From NCBI RefSeq assembly GCF_020921035.1, contig NC_063154.1, positions 5,766,001 through 5,830,000 on the forward strand: a stretch of DNA of 64,000 nucleotides, given 5' to 3'. Of the stretch, positions 1-12,029 are shown piece by piece (the first letter of the stretch is position 1; every line of letters begins with the position of its first letter). The notes under the pieces are model-generated. The model saw only the letters and a list, made by a program, of their open reading frames with translations. It was not told the DNA's origin and made no database searches. The translations under genes and the position numbers were made by a program. This DNA comes from Rhodamnia argentea (Eukaryota > Streptophyta > Magnoliopsida > Myrtales > Myrtaceae).

Positions 1-555
1 GCATTTGCTGTTCGGGGGCTCCCCTTACGGTGCGCGAACTCGATCCGTCGGTCTAAGGTGCTTGTTGTTTTGAGTAGATCACCCCTGTTTCAATGTGGAG
101 TTTTTGACTCGTGAAGTCGGTGCAATGAGGGCGTGATTGCGGTTTTACGGATGGAGTGGCTTTGTTTCTAGAATGCGGTGGTTGGTTATGCTGAGGAGTG
201 GTGATGTTCGAGTCAGTAGATAGAGCTAATGAGCTGGTTGGTAGTAGCACAATAGGTGTAGAGACAGAAATGTTGTGTGCTCGAGCGTACCCAGCGATGA
301 AAAGGAAATGACTTTGAGGTTATGAACGTTAATTTGATTGGATTTTTGGATTTCTTAGTGTTCACAAGTGTATTATCTTTAAATATAGGTTGAATTTCAA
401 TGAGTTGCTCATATGTTTGAAATGGATTTGATATGTCATGGATATCGGTTCTGCCAATCGGGGAGCATTCTGGGTGTGAACTTTTGTTACTTTTGTTCTT
501 CTGCAGGTTGTTCTATATATATCCACAGAATTCACTTCCTTTCTTTCTTGGCTAA
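1..555 (+). promoter_or_regulatory. Upstream region and probable 5' UTR of the IQD gene
   Basis: No convincing coding exon is visible here. A pyrimidine-rich stretch ending in ctgcag at 501-506 could be the acceptor of an intron in the 5' UTR, placing the last 5' UTR exon at about 507-555, directly before the ATG at 556. The true transcription start cannot be fixed from sequence alone, and the left part may belong to a further upstream exon outside the window. Confidence 0.4.
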
Positions 556-3500
556 ATGGGAAGAACACCAGCAAAATGGTTGAAGACCTTACTCCGTGGC
601 AAGAAATTGTCAAAGTCTCATTTGCCAAAAGGAGAAGATGTTTCGGTATGATGCCTTTTAAATTAAACAAGCTCTCTTTTCTTATCTCGGAATGTGATAG
701 ATTTGAAAAACCACACAGCTGCTCCTAGCTAAAGCATCTCATTTCTCGAATGAGTTCAACTGTAGAAGCTTCAGTTGCTTCCATTCCTGTACCGCTCCTT
801 ATAGTCATAGAGTAAACCTAACATTGGTGTCCAACTGAGGGCATGTGGTCAGTGTGCAGATGGTTTATCATCTAACGGTTAGGTTATGGAGAACTTGTGT
901 CTTTCTGTAACCGGCTACTGTACATGTGCACAGGAGAAATATCATGAACTGCTGACTGGGGCAGCCTATAGTATTGACAAACTTATTAACAAAGTAGATT
1001 CTCAGTGCAATACTTTCTCTCCATCAGCTGATTCTAGTTCTTGCCCTGGACATCTGTTATTTGTACGTGTCCAAATGAATGGATTGGTTCACTCACTTTA
1101 TACATTCGAAGTTGCCTTACAACTAGTGCCTTTAACTGTTAATTAAATTGAAGAAATTTGTAACGGTAATTGAAATTCTTGTCGTGCTCTGTATCTTCCA
1201 CTCTTTGTTTATTATCAGCATAGTGCTTCTTTGATCTGCTATTCTTTGCAACTCTGTCAACTCTGTTTGTTTAATGTTTGCTATTCTTCATCATCTAATG
1301 GTGTCTCTTCTTTTCTGTGGAAAGAAATCTGGACATAAGGGAGAGGCCTTAGTTCTGTCTAAGACACCCTCAACTGATATTATTGTGGAGACTCCTTCAA
1401 ATTCATTGCCTATTTCTGTTACAAATACTATGAGTGAAGCGGACTTCGGGAAAGGACCAAATGCTATGGCACCTAATGATGCTAATATTCTTTCATCTGA
1501 CAAAGATGGTAACGCACTTACAAATGGTTTGGCCTTATCAGAAGATACTGAAAATGAGAGGCTTCAGCAAGCAGCTACGAAGGCACAGGCTGTGTTTAGA
1601 GGTTATCTGGTAATCTTCTGTAACTACAATGTCGGCTCCCCTTTTCTTTGCAATTTATTTAGAGAATCTTCCTTGTGCTATATGTTTCCTCCTGGAAAAA
1701 ATTTCCGAGTTGCTTGTGTCCCTGCAGTACTAATCCTTCGCAGTGCTTCATACATATTTTAAAGCTGTCATTGTTTGTGTATAAATGCAGGAGTTGATTG
1801 AATGAGTTTGTAATAGGTGAAACTAATATTGTCTAGGACCGAATTACCCATTGGAAACGTTAAAATTATGAACTTCTATGGAGCTACTGATTTTTGTTTT
1901 ACTTGCTTGTAGCTTGTCTATTATGTAATCATGCAACTTGATTTAAGAATCAGTAATTTGGAGAGTTTTTCTTACCTTTGAATACATCCTACTGTTAATA
2001 TTTGCAATATGAGATGTTGTCGTGAGTTGTTCCTTTGATATAGGAAGGCCCGTGTCAAGTGCATGCCAGATACACTATGATGCCATATTTGAGTAACGAG
2101 TCTTTCTCTAACGCTTTGAATCATGAGCCTTATTTGATCAATTACAAACATTTGAATCACAAGCTGTATTTATCAATAAGTGATATGATCGATTAATGAG
2201 TACTTCACAAACCATAATTATCAATTACTATGTATACATTCCGTCTATATATCGCTGAATGAATTTGTGATGCATTACTGATATATGTGTCGTGTCATAT
2301 AGTTCTGCTCCATTTCATGCTTTCTAGAATTTCTTTCTTTGTCATTTGGAGATTCCGACCTTTTGTTCAAATGTGTACCATGCCCATGCCAGGCTCGTCG
2401 TTCATTTAGAGCACTCAAAGCTATTGTGAGGGTGCAAGCATTCATCCGTGGCCGCTTGGTCAGAAAACAAGCTATTGCCACATTTTACTGTGTGCGAGGC
2501 ATTGTAAAGATTCAAAAATTAGCTCGTGCTAAACAGGTGAGAAAATTTTCTACTTTGAGGTCAAATCCGTACTCTTTTCTCATAATCTTTAGAGTCATTC
2601 TTTGTGTTCCTTTATGGACCAGTGCCGCACTGGACTCCAAGTACTAGCATCATCTTCATTTTAACTGATTTCACCATATGTTTCCCCTTTTCTGCACTTG
2701 TGCTTACTTTTTTTGGTCTTGTTTTTTGTCTGTTAAATAGGGTTGGGAATTGCGCAATCCTTCAGCAACTGGCCATGATAAGCTGCTTGAGGATGTGTTC
2801 ATTCAGAAGGTGAGATCTGTATATGTATTCTATTTGTGTGTATTGGCACAAGTGTGGGGTGCTTTTCTTAATTTGGGTGAGAAGAGTTACCCCTTAAGAT
2901 GAGTGATCTTCCTTTAAATTGCAAGCATTCGGATTTTATCTGTAAGATTGCACTGCTTCTGCGTTCCTTCAAAAATCATGCACTGTTATAGATGGTTCCT
3001 TTGCACCAGGAGATTGTGTAATTCCTTGGAGTTGACGTTTGTTTGATAACTTTGCTGAAATGATTTTTGTACACTGTATCTGGGTTTCTATGTGATTTAT
3101 GAACTTCCTGCTTCAATTGATTTTGAATAACTTTACTAGTCACAGGGAGAATATGTCTTCTTATAAGAAATTTTAAGCAAAGAAAGTTGACGACCTCCTT
3201 TAAGAATGGAGAACATGGCTTCAGTCATCAAATTCTTGGAATTTGGCCTATGAGTAGGTTTCTTTACATGATGCCTTGATATGATGTGTGTGTCCATCTA
3301 TCTAGTCGATGCTCTAAACGACTGTCCTTGTATATGGTATTAGATATCTTATCACGAATGATATTTTAAGCTGGAATGGATACACGAGATACTCATTGCT
3401 TTGTAATCATCATTTATACTCAGCTTCTTGCTTCATCTCGCCCTGCAAACCCTCTTCATCTTCAATACGGTCGCGGAGATCCAAATTCCTCTTATATGTG

Positions 3501-5528
3501 GCTTGAACGCTGGACGAAGTTTCGTTTTTGGGAAGCCTCTTCACTACCAAAGGAGAATTCTCACTCATATCCTCAGTCGAAACATCAAAATCTGGAAAAC
3601 GAACAGTGTAGCCACAAGCAAAGTGTTCGCAGACTGCCTAGTACAGACATTAAAACTGACTCCAATGGCTTATCTTTGGAATCCAATAAGCCCAAACGCT
3701 ACCCAAGGAATTTTTCTGGTCACATTGTAGATTCAGTTCATGATAAATCAGAGAATGAGATTGAGAAATTAAAACTCAATTTGAGAAGGACTAATGACTT
3801 TTCAAAGGAGGTTTCTGATGGGGTGAAGGCTAATAAGAAGAAAATGGACGAAAGTCTTGGGAATGAACGAACTTCAGTAACCTCTCTAGTTCTGCAGCAA
3901 GATGTCAGTCATTCATCTGAGGTGGAGCAAGAGTCCAAAATTGAAGTACTATCACAATTTGAACTGAAAGAAAATTTGAAAGCAGCAGCTTCTGAAGTGC
4001 AAGTTGATGAATTACAAGAGCATCTGGCTGTAGTTAAAGCTCATCCTGCAGAAAAAATGGGTCCAATTGAACAGAAGGATGCTAGCATGAATGGCAAGCA
4101 TGAAAAAAGCACCCATAGAAGAGCTTCTTTACCAGCGAAGATTGACCAACAAGAGAATGGGAAGCATCCCACCACAAGAGTGCCCAGCTATATGGCACCG
4201 ACTGAATCTGTAAAAGCCAAGCTGAGAGGACAAAGCTCCCCTAGGTTCGCCCAAGGTGGGATTGGTATGAATGGGGCAAGACGGTATTCATTGCCATCGT
4301 CCACCAATGGGGAAGTAGGTTCATTTTCACCGAGAGCTCTGAGACTTGTCGAAGCATCTGGCAAAGGAACAATTAGAAGTGATAAATCTCTTACATCTTC
4401 CAGAGATTTTGGTGGTAAGAACTTGACTTATGCAACTTCTATTTTACTTAACCGATAACAGTTGTGAACACATGTTTTACGTTGTAATGTGCTAGTTATC
4501 TTTTTATACATTAAAGAGGAGCAATCATTCTTTTAAAATCAAAGGGTTTCCTGAGGCAATCGTGATCTTTGGACTACATAACATGAAGTATTTGTGTCAA
4601 ACATCTTGTGTAACAAGATATCGGAGAAGCAGCGAAATTTGTTGATCTACTGCCAGTTTCTTGCATATCGTACTTGGTATCTTGAATAAAATAAACAAAA
4701 TACAGATGCAATGGGCCAACCCTTGACTAGTCTTTTGATTGAAGTTATAGAACTTTGTCAAATTAATAGTAAGATGGATTCTGTTAAACTTGGCATATTA
4801 TACTGAAGATATGGATGAAAAGCAAACTATTTTCCCGCAAGAACTACTTCAAGTACTTTTGTAAAACATATGATCTCACGAAAAGATAAAAGTCTCTTGG
4901 AAGAAGTTTGGGAAGATTCCACTGAAAAGGGGCCATTTTGCTGGTCTCTAATAATGAAGTTCTTGAAGCCTAGTCAGAAATCTGATAGATTCTGTTTGTG
5001 ATGCCTAACATTCATCATAAAGAATGATGAAGTTGTAATATATCGAATTACCTCTCTTTAGGTTATGCATTTTGCACTTCATGCTGAAATTTATGTTAGC
5101 TGTATATCTTTTAGCTATATATCAATTGAATGTAGTTGTTATTTGACTTGTAAGCCATTGTAGTAAATCTTTTGATAGATGACAATGAGATCACACTATG
5201 AGAACCTACGGCCTTCCAACTAGCCAATTATCAGTCTTGCTTGGATCCGTATTGTTTTGCTCAGTTAGATGTTATCTGATATCGATTTTCAAAATGCTCT
5301 GATGTTTAATATGCTCAATTGGGCTTGACGAGGAAAGATCTGTTGATCTATATGTTTACTGCATGGTTTTATGCCTACTACCTTTCTTCTTCTTTTATGG
5401 TTAAAAGTACTAAGGATTTGTTTCGCACTTTCGAGCTACGATTTTGAATTGTCTTATATCCTGTGATTAACCATTTTTATGTGATACTAATTCCAGAGAA
5501 GTTGATCAAAGTAGAGTGGAGGAGGTAA
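556..5528 (+). CDS. IQD: IQ67-domain (IQD) calmodulin-binding scaffold protein, IQD31/32-like
   Basis: Six exons close in frame: 556-645, 1325-1609, 2393-2536, 2741-2809, 3424-4414 and 5497-5528, giving 536 residues. The N terminus MGRTPAKWLKTLLRGKK is the usual basic IQD start. The IQ67 domain lies at about residues 112-175: AQAVFRGYLARRSFRALK, then IVRVQAFIRGRLVRKQA, then IVKIQKLARAKQ. A phase-0 intron splits GYL|ARR, the hallmark intron position of this family. Exon 5 holds LLASS and PNSSYMWLERW, as in the IQD29-32 group, then a long basic, Ser-rich tail with RRASLPAK and RRYSLPSS. A 32-nt last exon encodes EKLIKVEWRR. IQD proteins bind calmodulin and associate with microtubules, membrane or nucleus; that role is family knowledge. 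The subgroup assignment is from memory of the family and less certain than the family. Confidence 0.93.
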
Positions 5529-6036
5529 TCTGGTATGGCATGATGATCTCTCAACTTTGGCAATATTCCATGCTCCCAGTTAGTCATCATTCAAGATGCT
5601 AGAAAATGCATGGGACATTATCATTTTCTGTTTAAGGGGTGTTTTAACTCTCTGAGCGATTGGGTGGTTAATGTGCTTAATTATTCTATGGGCCTAAATA
5701 TGTGCTGCTTTTCTTAGATAATTGTTCTGTCTGTATTCCCTGTAAGCACTCTGATTTAATTTATGAACATTTTACAAGGCATGATAAGATTTCAACCTTC
5801 AAGTATCAGTTGTAAATGGGGCCACTTCGCCTTTTAAATTTTCCCATGGTGGAGTTGATACTTGATAGTATTGTGTTTCTCCTTATGTTTCCCCCCGAAA
5901 TCTTCCGATGCTACTACGATTGATGAATTGAAACTTGAAAGCAACTATGCCCTTCTTTTATTTCTTCTGGCTGCTATATCCATGGACTTTTTGAGCATGG
6001 AACAACCTAGTCCTTGCCCAAAGCGGGATGGGTATC
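5529..6036. other. Intergenic: 3' flanks of the convergent IQD and PVADH-A genes
   Basis: This AT-rich stretch should contain the 3' UTR of the IQD gene (from the left) and of the PVADH-A gene (minus strand, from the right). No coding signal or repeat family recognised elsewhere in the window was seen. Confidence 0.4.
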
Positions 6037-8062
6037 TCATCCCAGACAGAGCGCGTAGAGGGAAGTCCCTGGTGTCCAAGTAGGATGGAACGCTGCCGTA
6101 CTAACGCTATACCCGCTCCCCAGGTAGACGCACCCGTAACTTGCCGACACGCCCCCATAAACTGTTGCTCCCGTGTTGTATGACCATAAGATCTTCCCCG
6201 TCATTGCCTCCATCGCGTATAAGGGACCATTAGGAGCAGGTGACCCAGCGAAAACAACACCATTGACTACTGAGACTGGCCCGGATGCGATCTCGTTGCT
6301 TGGGTTCGCTGTGGACCAGAGTATGTTGCCTGTGTTTGCGTCGAGCGCGACCCACGCACCTGCCGTTGTAGTCTGGGTCGAAGGGGCTAGGGTGAATCTC
6401 ACTCGATTGCTGTTGGCGATGTTGGTGTAGATTCTTTGTCCGTCCGTCGCTGCACCCCATATGCCTCCTCCCTCTAGGCTGCCGGGCCCTGCCAACTGCA
6501 CATTTTGAAGAACGATTTCATCATGTTGGGCGACTTCTTCTTATCACTAGATTGCATTAGATTGCATTAGAGTGAGACTACAATACCGAGCTGCCTCCAG
6601 GATTATACACGAGAATTAAGGCGGCGACTATTCATATGAGCGATAACGCAAAGAAGATCCATCACCTATGTAGCAAAATAAGGAACGACAGTCGTACTTA
6701 CTTTGAACCATACTATGTCCCCGGTGTCTCGGTCCAGAGCCCAAGCAAAGCCACTCTTTTGCACGGCAGCTACGATGTCTCTCCAGGTGCCATTCGCCGA
6801 TATACTGAGCAGCATGGGAGCCTCGCCAAAGTCCGCATCCAAGTTCGGTCCGGGAGGACAGTCGGGATTATTTGGCACCAAGCAAGCAAAGTAAAACACG
6901 TCATATCCTCCGAGTTGTCGCGCCCATCTGATCCTCCCCGATTCGATGTCGAATGCCATGATGGAATCGAAGTTCACACCCGGCCCTATGCACTGATCGG
7001 GTTGACTTGGCTTCGTGGTTTGGTTATTTTGCTTCTCTTGGCATTGTGCTACCGCTTGTGGGACCGTGTAGAGGTTCCCAGTGCCTACGTACACAAGCCT
7101 CCTTCTCGGATCGATCGCGGGACTGCTTCCCCATATGGCGGCACCGGAGTAGCCGCCACGCTTACCGCCGTTGTCTGGGATTGTGTAGGTCTGCCATATG
7201 ATTGCTCCTGACCTAATACTGAGCTTCGCCAAACTGCCTCGAAAAGTGCAACATTGCTCCGCAGGTAAGGTCACTTCGAGTGATGATACTCCAACATAGA
7301 ATCCCCTACAATCATAAAGAGGAGATCATAATCATCAGGTTCAAAAGGAGAGTAACTATTTCTTTTATCGTGTAGATACTTTGCAATTTCTTTTGGTACA
7401 TGTTACTATGCTGGCATTAGTATTTCCATCCACCTCATATAAGCCGTTCCAGAGGTTGTTATTACTGCTAGAGGCCGGGGATCAAGCCGAGTCAACCACG
7501 TTAGTCTCCCGTCAAATCGGCTTACGGCGATAACGACTGCAGGTCCATAAATGGAGACGATCAGGAGGGGTCCGGCTATTGTAGGGGTTGACCTCGAGAC
7601 TGTCACGTTCACTGTAACCCCGGTGCCCCTGAGCCCCGTCAACTCGCTTAGGTTTTGCTGCCATATCAAATCGCCGGAGAACGCGTTCACGGCGTACAAG
7701 TAGCCGTTCCACGAGGGAAAATACACGAAGCCGTTGGCTATCGCCGGGGTGGCGGATATATCCTTCCCGGCGATGAACTTCCATCTCAACTGTAAACCCC
7801 GGACGGTCAGCGGGCTGATCAACATCTCTTCTCGAGCACTTCTCGTGTTGCTCAAATCGCCTCCATGGTTTAGCCACTACATCAAATATTTGAACTCATA
7901 AACAGAAGCAGTGCAAAATGCAAAACACAACGCAATCACAGATACACGATGGCTGGGTTGGAGCTTAATTACCATGGCGACTGCACTGTCTAATACGCAA
8001 ACGGTGGCCATCGCAAAGATGCAGAAGATACAGCAAGTTTTCTGAAGAAGTAGGTGAGCCAT
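6037..8062 (-). CDS. PQQ-repeat beta-propeller oxidoreductase, polyvinyl-alcohol-dehydrogenase-like (copy A)
   Basis: Four minus-strand exons join in frame: 7973-8062, 7434-7876, 6702-7305 and 6037-6495, giving 531 residues. Exon 1 encodes a hydrophobic signal-peptide-like leader (MAHLLLQKTCCIFCIFAM). The body starts WLNHGGDLSNTRSAREEM and carries the Trp-docking motifs of the eight-bladed quinoprotein fold: NAFSGDLIW, SRFDGRLTW, SIRSGAIIW, DIESGRIRW, DRDTGDIVW, DANTGNILW and EAMTGKILW. Other family blocks are PAEQCCTFRGSL and LVPNNPDCPPGP. The family is annotated in plants as polyvinylalcohol dehydrogenase-like or quinoprotein alcohol dehydrogenase-like; the substrate is unknown, and secretion is inferred from the leader. 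The length and every exon size equal those of copy B, so this is one half of a tandem duplication. A hAT-like element sits about 170 bp upstream of the start codon. Confidence 0.92.
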
Positions 8063-8233
8063 CGAGATCGAGGAACCTAATGTCCTTTCCCTTCGGGTGG
8101 ATTCGACGAATGCAACACATGATTTATATGGACAAGTAAACGTGTGTTCCTCGGTATCGCTCTCTCACGTGTAAAGAGCGCTCTGTTTCAGTTGAGTTTT
8201 GAATCATTTAGAGCACTTGGGTATCTTCAACAT
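8063..8233 (-). promoter_or_regulatory. Proximal upstream region of PVADH copy A
   Basis: The sequence is clearly homologous to the region just upstream of copy B (14400-14570), including cgtgtgttcctcggt and gagcactt. Proximal promoter sequence is therefore shared by the two paralogs up to position 8233, where the hAT-like insertion begins in copy A only. No canonical TATA box could be assigned with confidence. Confidence 0.45.
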
Positions 8234-8919
8234 AGGGGTGTGCAAACTAGACCGGACCGGCCCGGGACCGGCCCGGACCGGCCGGGTTGGTCCGGTCCTT
8301 GAGGTGGATGGTCCGGTCCTCAGGGTTTTTGTATTGGGACCGGACCGGCCCACCCTACTCGAACCTGGACCGCTAATAATATATAATTATTTATATATAA
8401 ATATATACAATTGCAAAAAAAAAATTTGAAAACAAAACGGAATAATAAAAGTCCACTGCCCATTTTTTTCCCAACTTTGCACGGTCGCACTCTCCTCCTC
8501 AAGACTCTCTTTTTAGTCTTATTTTCCATCTTGTTTTTTGTCATCTTTTCTCTCTGCAGGCTTTTTTGAGTGCGGTTGGTAATGTTTTTATTATGTAATG
8601 GCTGGATTTGGTATTGAATTCGAACATTTTGGTTAAGTTCGTCGATCATAAAAGTCATAGCGAGTCACTATGTTTTTACCATGGCATAGTTTATTAAGTT
8701 GACTAGATTTTCAATAGTTAGCGGTCCCTCTGAGCCGGGACCGAGACCGGATCGGGACCAGCCCGGATCGGGACCGCTGGTCCCGGTCCGGTCCTTGGTC
8801 CCGAAAATATGGGGACCAGGACTATGGTCCGGTCCCCGGTTCCATACGGGGACCAGGACTATGGTCCGGTCCCCGGTTCCATACCGGGACCGGACCGGCT
8901 TGGACCATGCACACCCTAG
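8234..8919. mobile_element. Non-autonomous hAT-like element with a perfect 8-bp target duplication
   Basis: The 686-bp insert begins AGGGGTGTGCA and ends TGCACACCCTAG, so its ends are inverted repeats. It is flanked on both sides by the identical 8-mer TTCAACAT (8226-8233 and 8920-8927). The paralogous upstream region of PVADH-B has a single TTCAACAT at 14563-14570 with matching flanks, giving the empty site. Eight-bp duplications and ends of this type are features of hAT transposons. The interior holds many ggtccggtcc / ccggaccgg subterminal repeats and no transposase. Open frames through the GC-rich repeats are not genes. Two relatives occur at 24074-24570 and 55801-56261. Confidence 0.88.
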
Positions 8920-8927
8920 TTCAACAT

Positions 8928-9430
8928 AAAAATTCAATCTCTCATGAGCGTTTCCCGGAGGAAATGTGATCAAGAAAAACCCTAACCATGCAAAGCTCGC
9001 TTAGATGTCACGCCTCGCTCTTGTTGTTCACATTATTCGACAGTGTATCTCTCTATTTTTCTCCATGAAATTAACGCATGAATGAGGCAGCTTTATTCAG
9101 AAACCAAAATTTGCTCGAGTTGGGGATCTTGCCATTCATAACGGTTTGACTGAAAACTGGCGCAATTCGGACAACAAACAGAGACATTTTATTTTATATC
9201 CACCGTCCTAAGAAAATTGGTCTCTACTGTATGGAAACAAGTCCGAGTTAAGAGCTGAAGAAAAGTATGAAGAAAAATGTAAAAAGTACGTCTAAAGAGA
9301 CCTCTCCAACTTTTAAGTATGTACTTCACAGGATTCGTGCACCTATTTTGGCTAACACAAGTCGGTATGTCCTTTTTTTTTCTTCTTCTTCTCAAAGTGA
9401 GGGATCTTGAGATTACATGGGTTTTCACAG
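8928..9430. repeat. Duplicated distal upstream segment of the PVADH genes (copy A side)
   Basis: From aattcaatctctcatgag onward this stretch aligns with 14573-15070 behind PVADH-B, including ccctaaccatgcaaagctcg, cttgccattcataacg and ccaccgtcctaagaaaattgg. The tandem duplication therefore copied about 1 kb upstream as well as the gene. No gene is seen in it. Confidence 0.75.
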
Positions 9431-9508
9431 TTTCCATTTCATGGACTGGGTATGCTAACCTATGAGTTCCAAGAGTATAGAGAAAGATGGATATACAATT
9501 TGAATGAG

Positions 9509-10118
9509 AAAATTGTCCAAAAAATACTAAACTCATTGTATGGTGGCCAATTCAATTCTAATTTTTTCAATTTTCTTGATTTAGTCCTAAATTCTTTTGA
9601 CAATTTGTTAATGTAGTAATCCGAGCCAATTTAGGCCGGGAAATGACATACTTGCATAATTTTTGCAATTTTTTTTTAAATTTTCTGACTTTTTCTTTTC
9701 TTTTTCTTTTTTTCTTTTATCAAATTTCTGGCCAATGGCGTCCCGGCAACCCCCTCCTCACTGTCCTTGCCTCGCCAAGATCTTGTGAGAGTCGCGATAC
9801 TCGTGCCCGGATCTTGGCGGAGGCATTGGCCCTTGCCAATGGCAAGCAAGGGTCACTGGCCATCTTTGGGGCCCCCGAGACCCCACCCATCCGGAAATCC
9901 AATGAAGAAAAGAAAGGGAAAAAACATATTTTGTTTTAAAAATTAAAAAAACTGTCTATGTCAACACCGGTCGTGTCAAGTAGGATAGTCGCTAGTGATT
10001 GGGTATCACCATAAGCATATTAGCTAGGAAGACTACATTAGCAAATGGTCAAAAGATTTAGGACTAAATTGACAAACCGGAAAGTTTAGAATTGAAGTAA
10101 CGTTTCTTTGGACAATTA
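9509..10118. repeat. MITE-like repeat, family R1, copy a
   Basis: The left end reads aaaattgtccaaaaaatac and the right end ttctttggacaattatcc, an inverted pair. Inside each end is a conserved arm (tcaatttaggccggaaat-like on the left, ggactaaattgacaaa on the right). Between T-rich and A-rich stretches lies a GC-rich core (about 9730-9900) unlike the surroundings. Related copies occur at about 15930-16404, 24673-24907, 29357-29924, 52960-53555 and 56590-57371. Confidence 0.65.
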
Positions 10119-10865
10119 TCCCCAATATGATACATGTGAAGATACATCATGTGTTACTTCTTTTAACTGTATTATGGAAAGTCATGTTGCATAACCATAA
10201 TAAACAAAGCATGGTGAAAATGTTGAGTACATGTGTGAAGTGTGTTAGAAAAAATCCAACATTGGAGAATTGTTATAGTGTGGAGTAGTTAAAATTGTCT
10301 AATTGGCCTATTACTCAAAAACTTAAGTTTTTGAGTAGATGAGAATCTAGTCGGATATATTAGCGGGCTTGAACTTGGGCTCTTTCTTGGCCATCTCTTC
10401 GAATGAAGGTATTGAGCTTCTCTTGCACGTTTCCACTAAATGGTATTGGGATCGATAGTTGATTGGTGACTAACTCCCAATGTGTATTGGTTAATATCTC
10501 AAGGAAAGAATCTCGTGACCAATGCGGTTTTCAAGCCACGTTCATGATTTAGTTTGGCCGACAACGACAAGCTTCATAATTTGGTTAGGAGAAAGTGATT
10601 AGGAATGAAGGTGGGCATTGGATATTCAAGTTAATTCATATTGATGTAGAAGGATACTTGAATTAAGGGAACCAAACCTAGAGCTCACACACAAGGAGGA
10701 TATTGTTCGGTGCACATGTGAATTGTGTTCAAAATGTCCCGTTTGTGGCGCGTTATTGTGAACAATTTTTGCATGCATCTCTAACATCTCTTTATAATTT
10801 TGTTATAGTGTTGGTAGAGAAAACTCCTATCTTGATAGAAGAAATAAGTGATAGCGGAAAAAATA
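10119..10865. other. Non-coding stretch with a possible LTR remnant
   Basis: No gene is visible. From 10248 the sequence tgttagaaaaaatccaacat, followed by cttaagtttttgagtagatg, resembles the start of plant retrotransposon LTRs, but no second LTR, primer site or coding domain was found, so this is at best a decayed fragment. Confidence 0.25.
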
Positions 10866-11152
10866 CACTAGAAGTGTCATAACTTTTGTACGGCGTTCAC
10901 TTGAGTGCCATAACTTTCAAAACGTTCACTTAAATGCCACAACTTTCAAAAATCGTTCACTTGAGTACCATGTTGACGTGGACGCCGAAAAAGCTGACGT
11001 GGCATGCCGAAAAACTAACGTGGCTCGCCGGAAAGTTGAGGTGGCTCGCCGGAAAAGTTACTGTAACACTCAAGTGAACGATTTTTAAAAGTTATGATAT
11101 TTAAGTGAACGTTTTGAAAGTTGTGGTACTCATGGTGTACTTGTCCCAGTGA
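10866..11152. repeat. MITE with long terminal inverted repeats
   Basis: The left arm contains ccataactttcaaaacgttc and aaaatcgttcacttgagtac. The right arm contains the reverse complements actcaagtgaacgatttt and gaacgttttgaaagttgtgg. The arms are roughly 90-110 bp and enclose a short centre with repeated gacgtgg / gctcgccggaaa units. There is no coding capacity. The structure fits a foldback MITE of about 290 bp. Confidence 0.75.
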
Positions 11153-11905
11153 TAGCTAATTCATTTTCCAAGCTTCAAAGGATTTGAATCCTATAAGGTA
11201 AACAAATGAGAGAACAAGTCTCAAATCATTCTAATATATACACACACCCACACTAGCTTTCTTGTGGCTTGATCTGTATGTTTTTCCCCAGAAAATTATG
11301 TCCCACTTCGAGAAAGGACTGTCGCGTGGCCTTTACAAAGAAAATGTGGACCTCAGAGAGAGTGAAAAGCAAAGAGAACCACAACACGCATCCAGACATC
11401 CCTGAAGTGATCAGAGCAAAGCATAACGAACCTGGTCAGATTCAAGGGGCAGGTGAAAGGAGAAGAATATTTGTATCCTGGTGCCAGATGTGGACATCGA
11501 TTCTGATGCACTAAAAGTTAAGCATGGCTTTGAACTTCCCTTAGCTACCATCATAAGCAGTGTCGAAGATAGATTCGTAGACTTAGCTGTGCTGTACAAT
11601 ATCATGTCCTGATCTATAGAGCTAGTCAGCACATCTTCCATTTTCAAGAAGAGCCGGCGGTCCATTACCAGTTCTAACGAAGTTCATGATGCTTTTGTTG
11701 TCACAAGAAAAGCTGAAAAAAGAGGGGTATAAGGTCAAAAGCTTATAAGCCGGCATTCGCAGCTCTCGTGCCCACAAGAAACATTCTCTGGGGAGTCATC
11801 TGGCCAAGAGCTGAGGCTACGTTCAAGCTCGATCTGCGGTTGACAGAGCTTTCAAGCACTTGCCGGTGAATATTCCGAAAGCTTCTAAAGTAGCAGCTTC
11901 AGCTT
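11153..11905. other. Non-coding stretch with unrecognised decayed coding-like sequence
   Basis: A + strand frame around 11480-11610 reads LVPDVDIDSDALKVKHGFEL and looks more protein-like than its surroundings, but it is closed by stops on both sides and no splice partner was found. I do not recognise a family. It may be a relic of a gene lost from this unit of the duplicated locus. Confidence 0.2.
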
Positions 11906-11915
11906 CTATATAAAA
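11906..11915 (+). promoter_or_regulatory. Candidate TATA box of MIR395 copy 1
   Basis: CTATATAAAA lies 134 bp before the first paired base of the hairpin. MIR genes are transcribed by RNA polymerase II, and copies 2 and 3 have a TATA box at a comparable place (CTATAAATAG, about 81 bp upstream). The transcription start would fall near 11940. Confidence 0.5.
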
Positions 11916-12029
11916 CATGGTAGGAGAGCTGGTTGTTTAGCCCACTGGACCAAGCACACAAAAGGAATTCGAAGTTTTGGAGCTCGTTCGAACGCTTTCG
12001 AGGCCAAACAAGGCCATTGCGCTCATCAA

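Noticed and set aside
886-1146. 86-codon + strand open frame
   Set aside because: It lies in intron 1 of the IQD gene and has no domain; the exon chain is complete without it.
6173-7211. Several + strand open frames up to 191 codons
   Set aside because: They are antisense shadows of PVADH-A exons 3 and 4.
8668-8973. Overlapping open frames on both strands
   Set aside because: They are generated by ggtccggtcc repeats at the right end of the hAT-like element; the matching frames at 8199-8429 have the same cause.
11269-11665. Open frames on both strands near 11.4 kb as a gene
   Set aside because: Short, no domain, no supporting splice sites; kept only as a possible relic.
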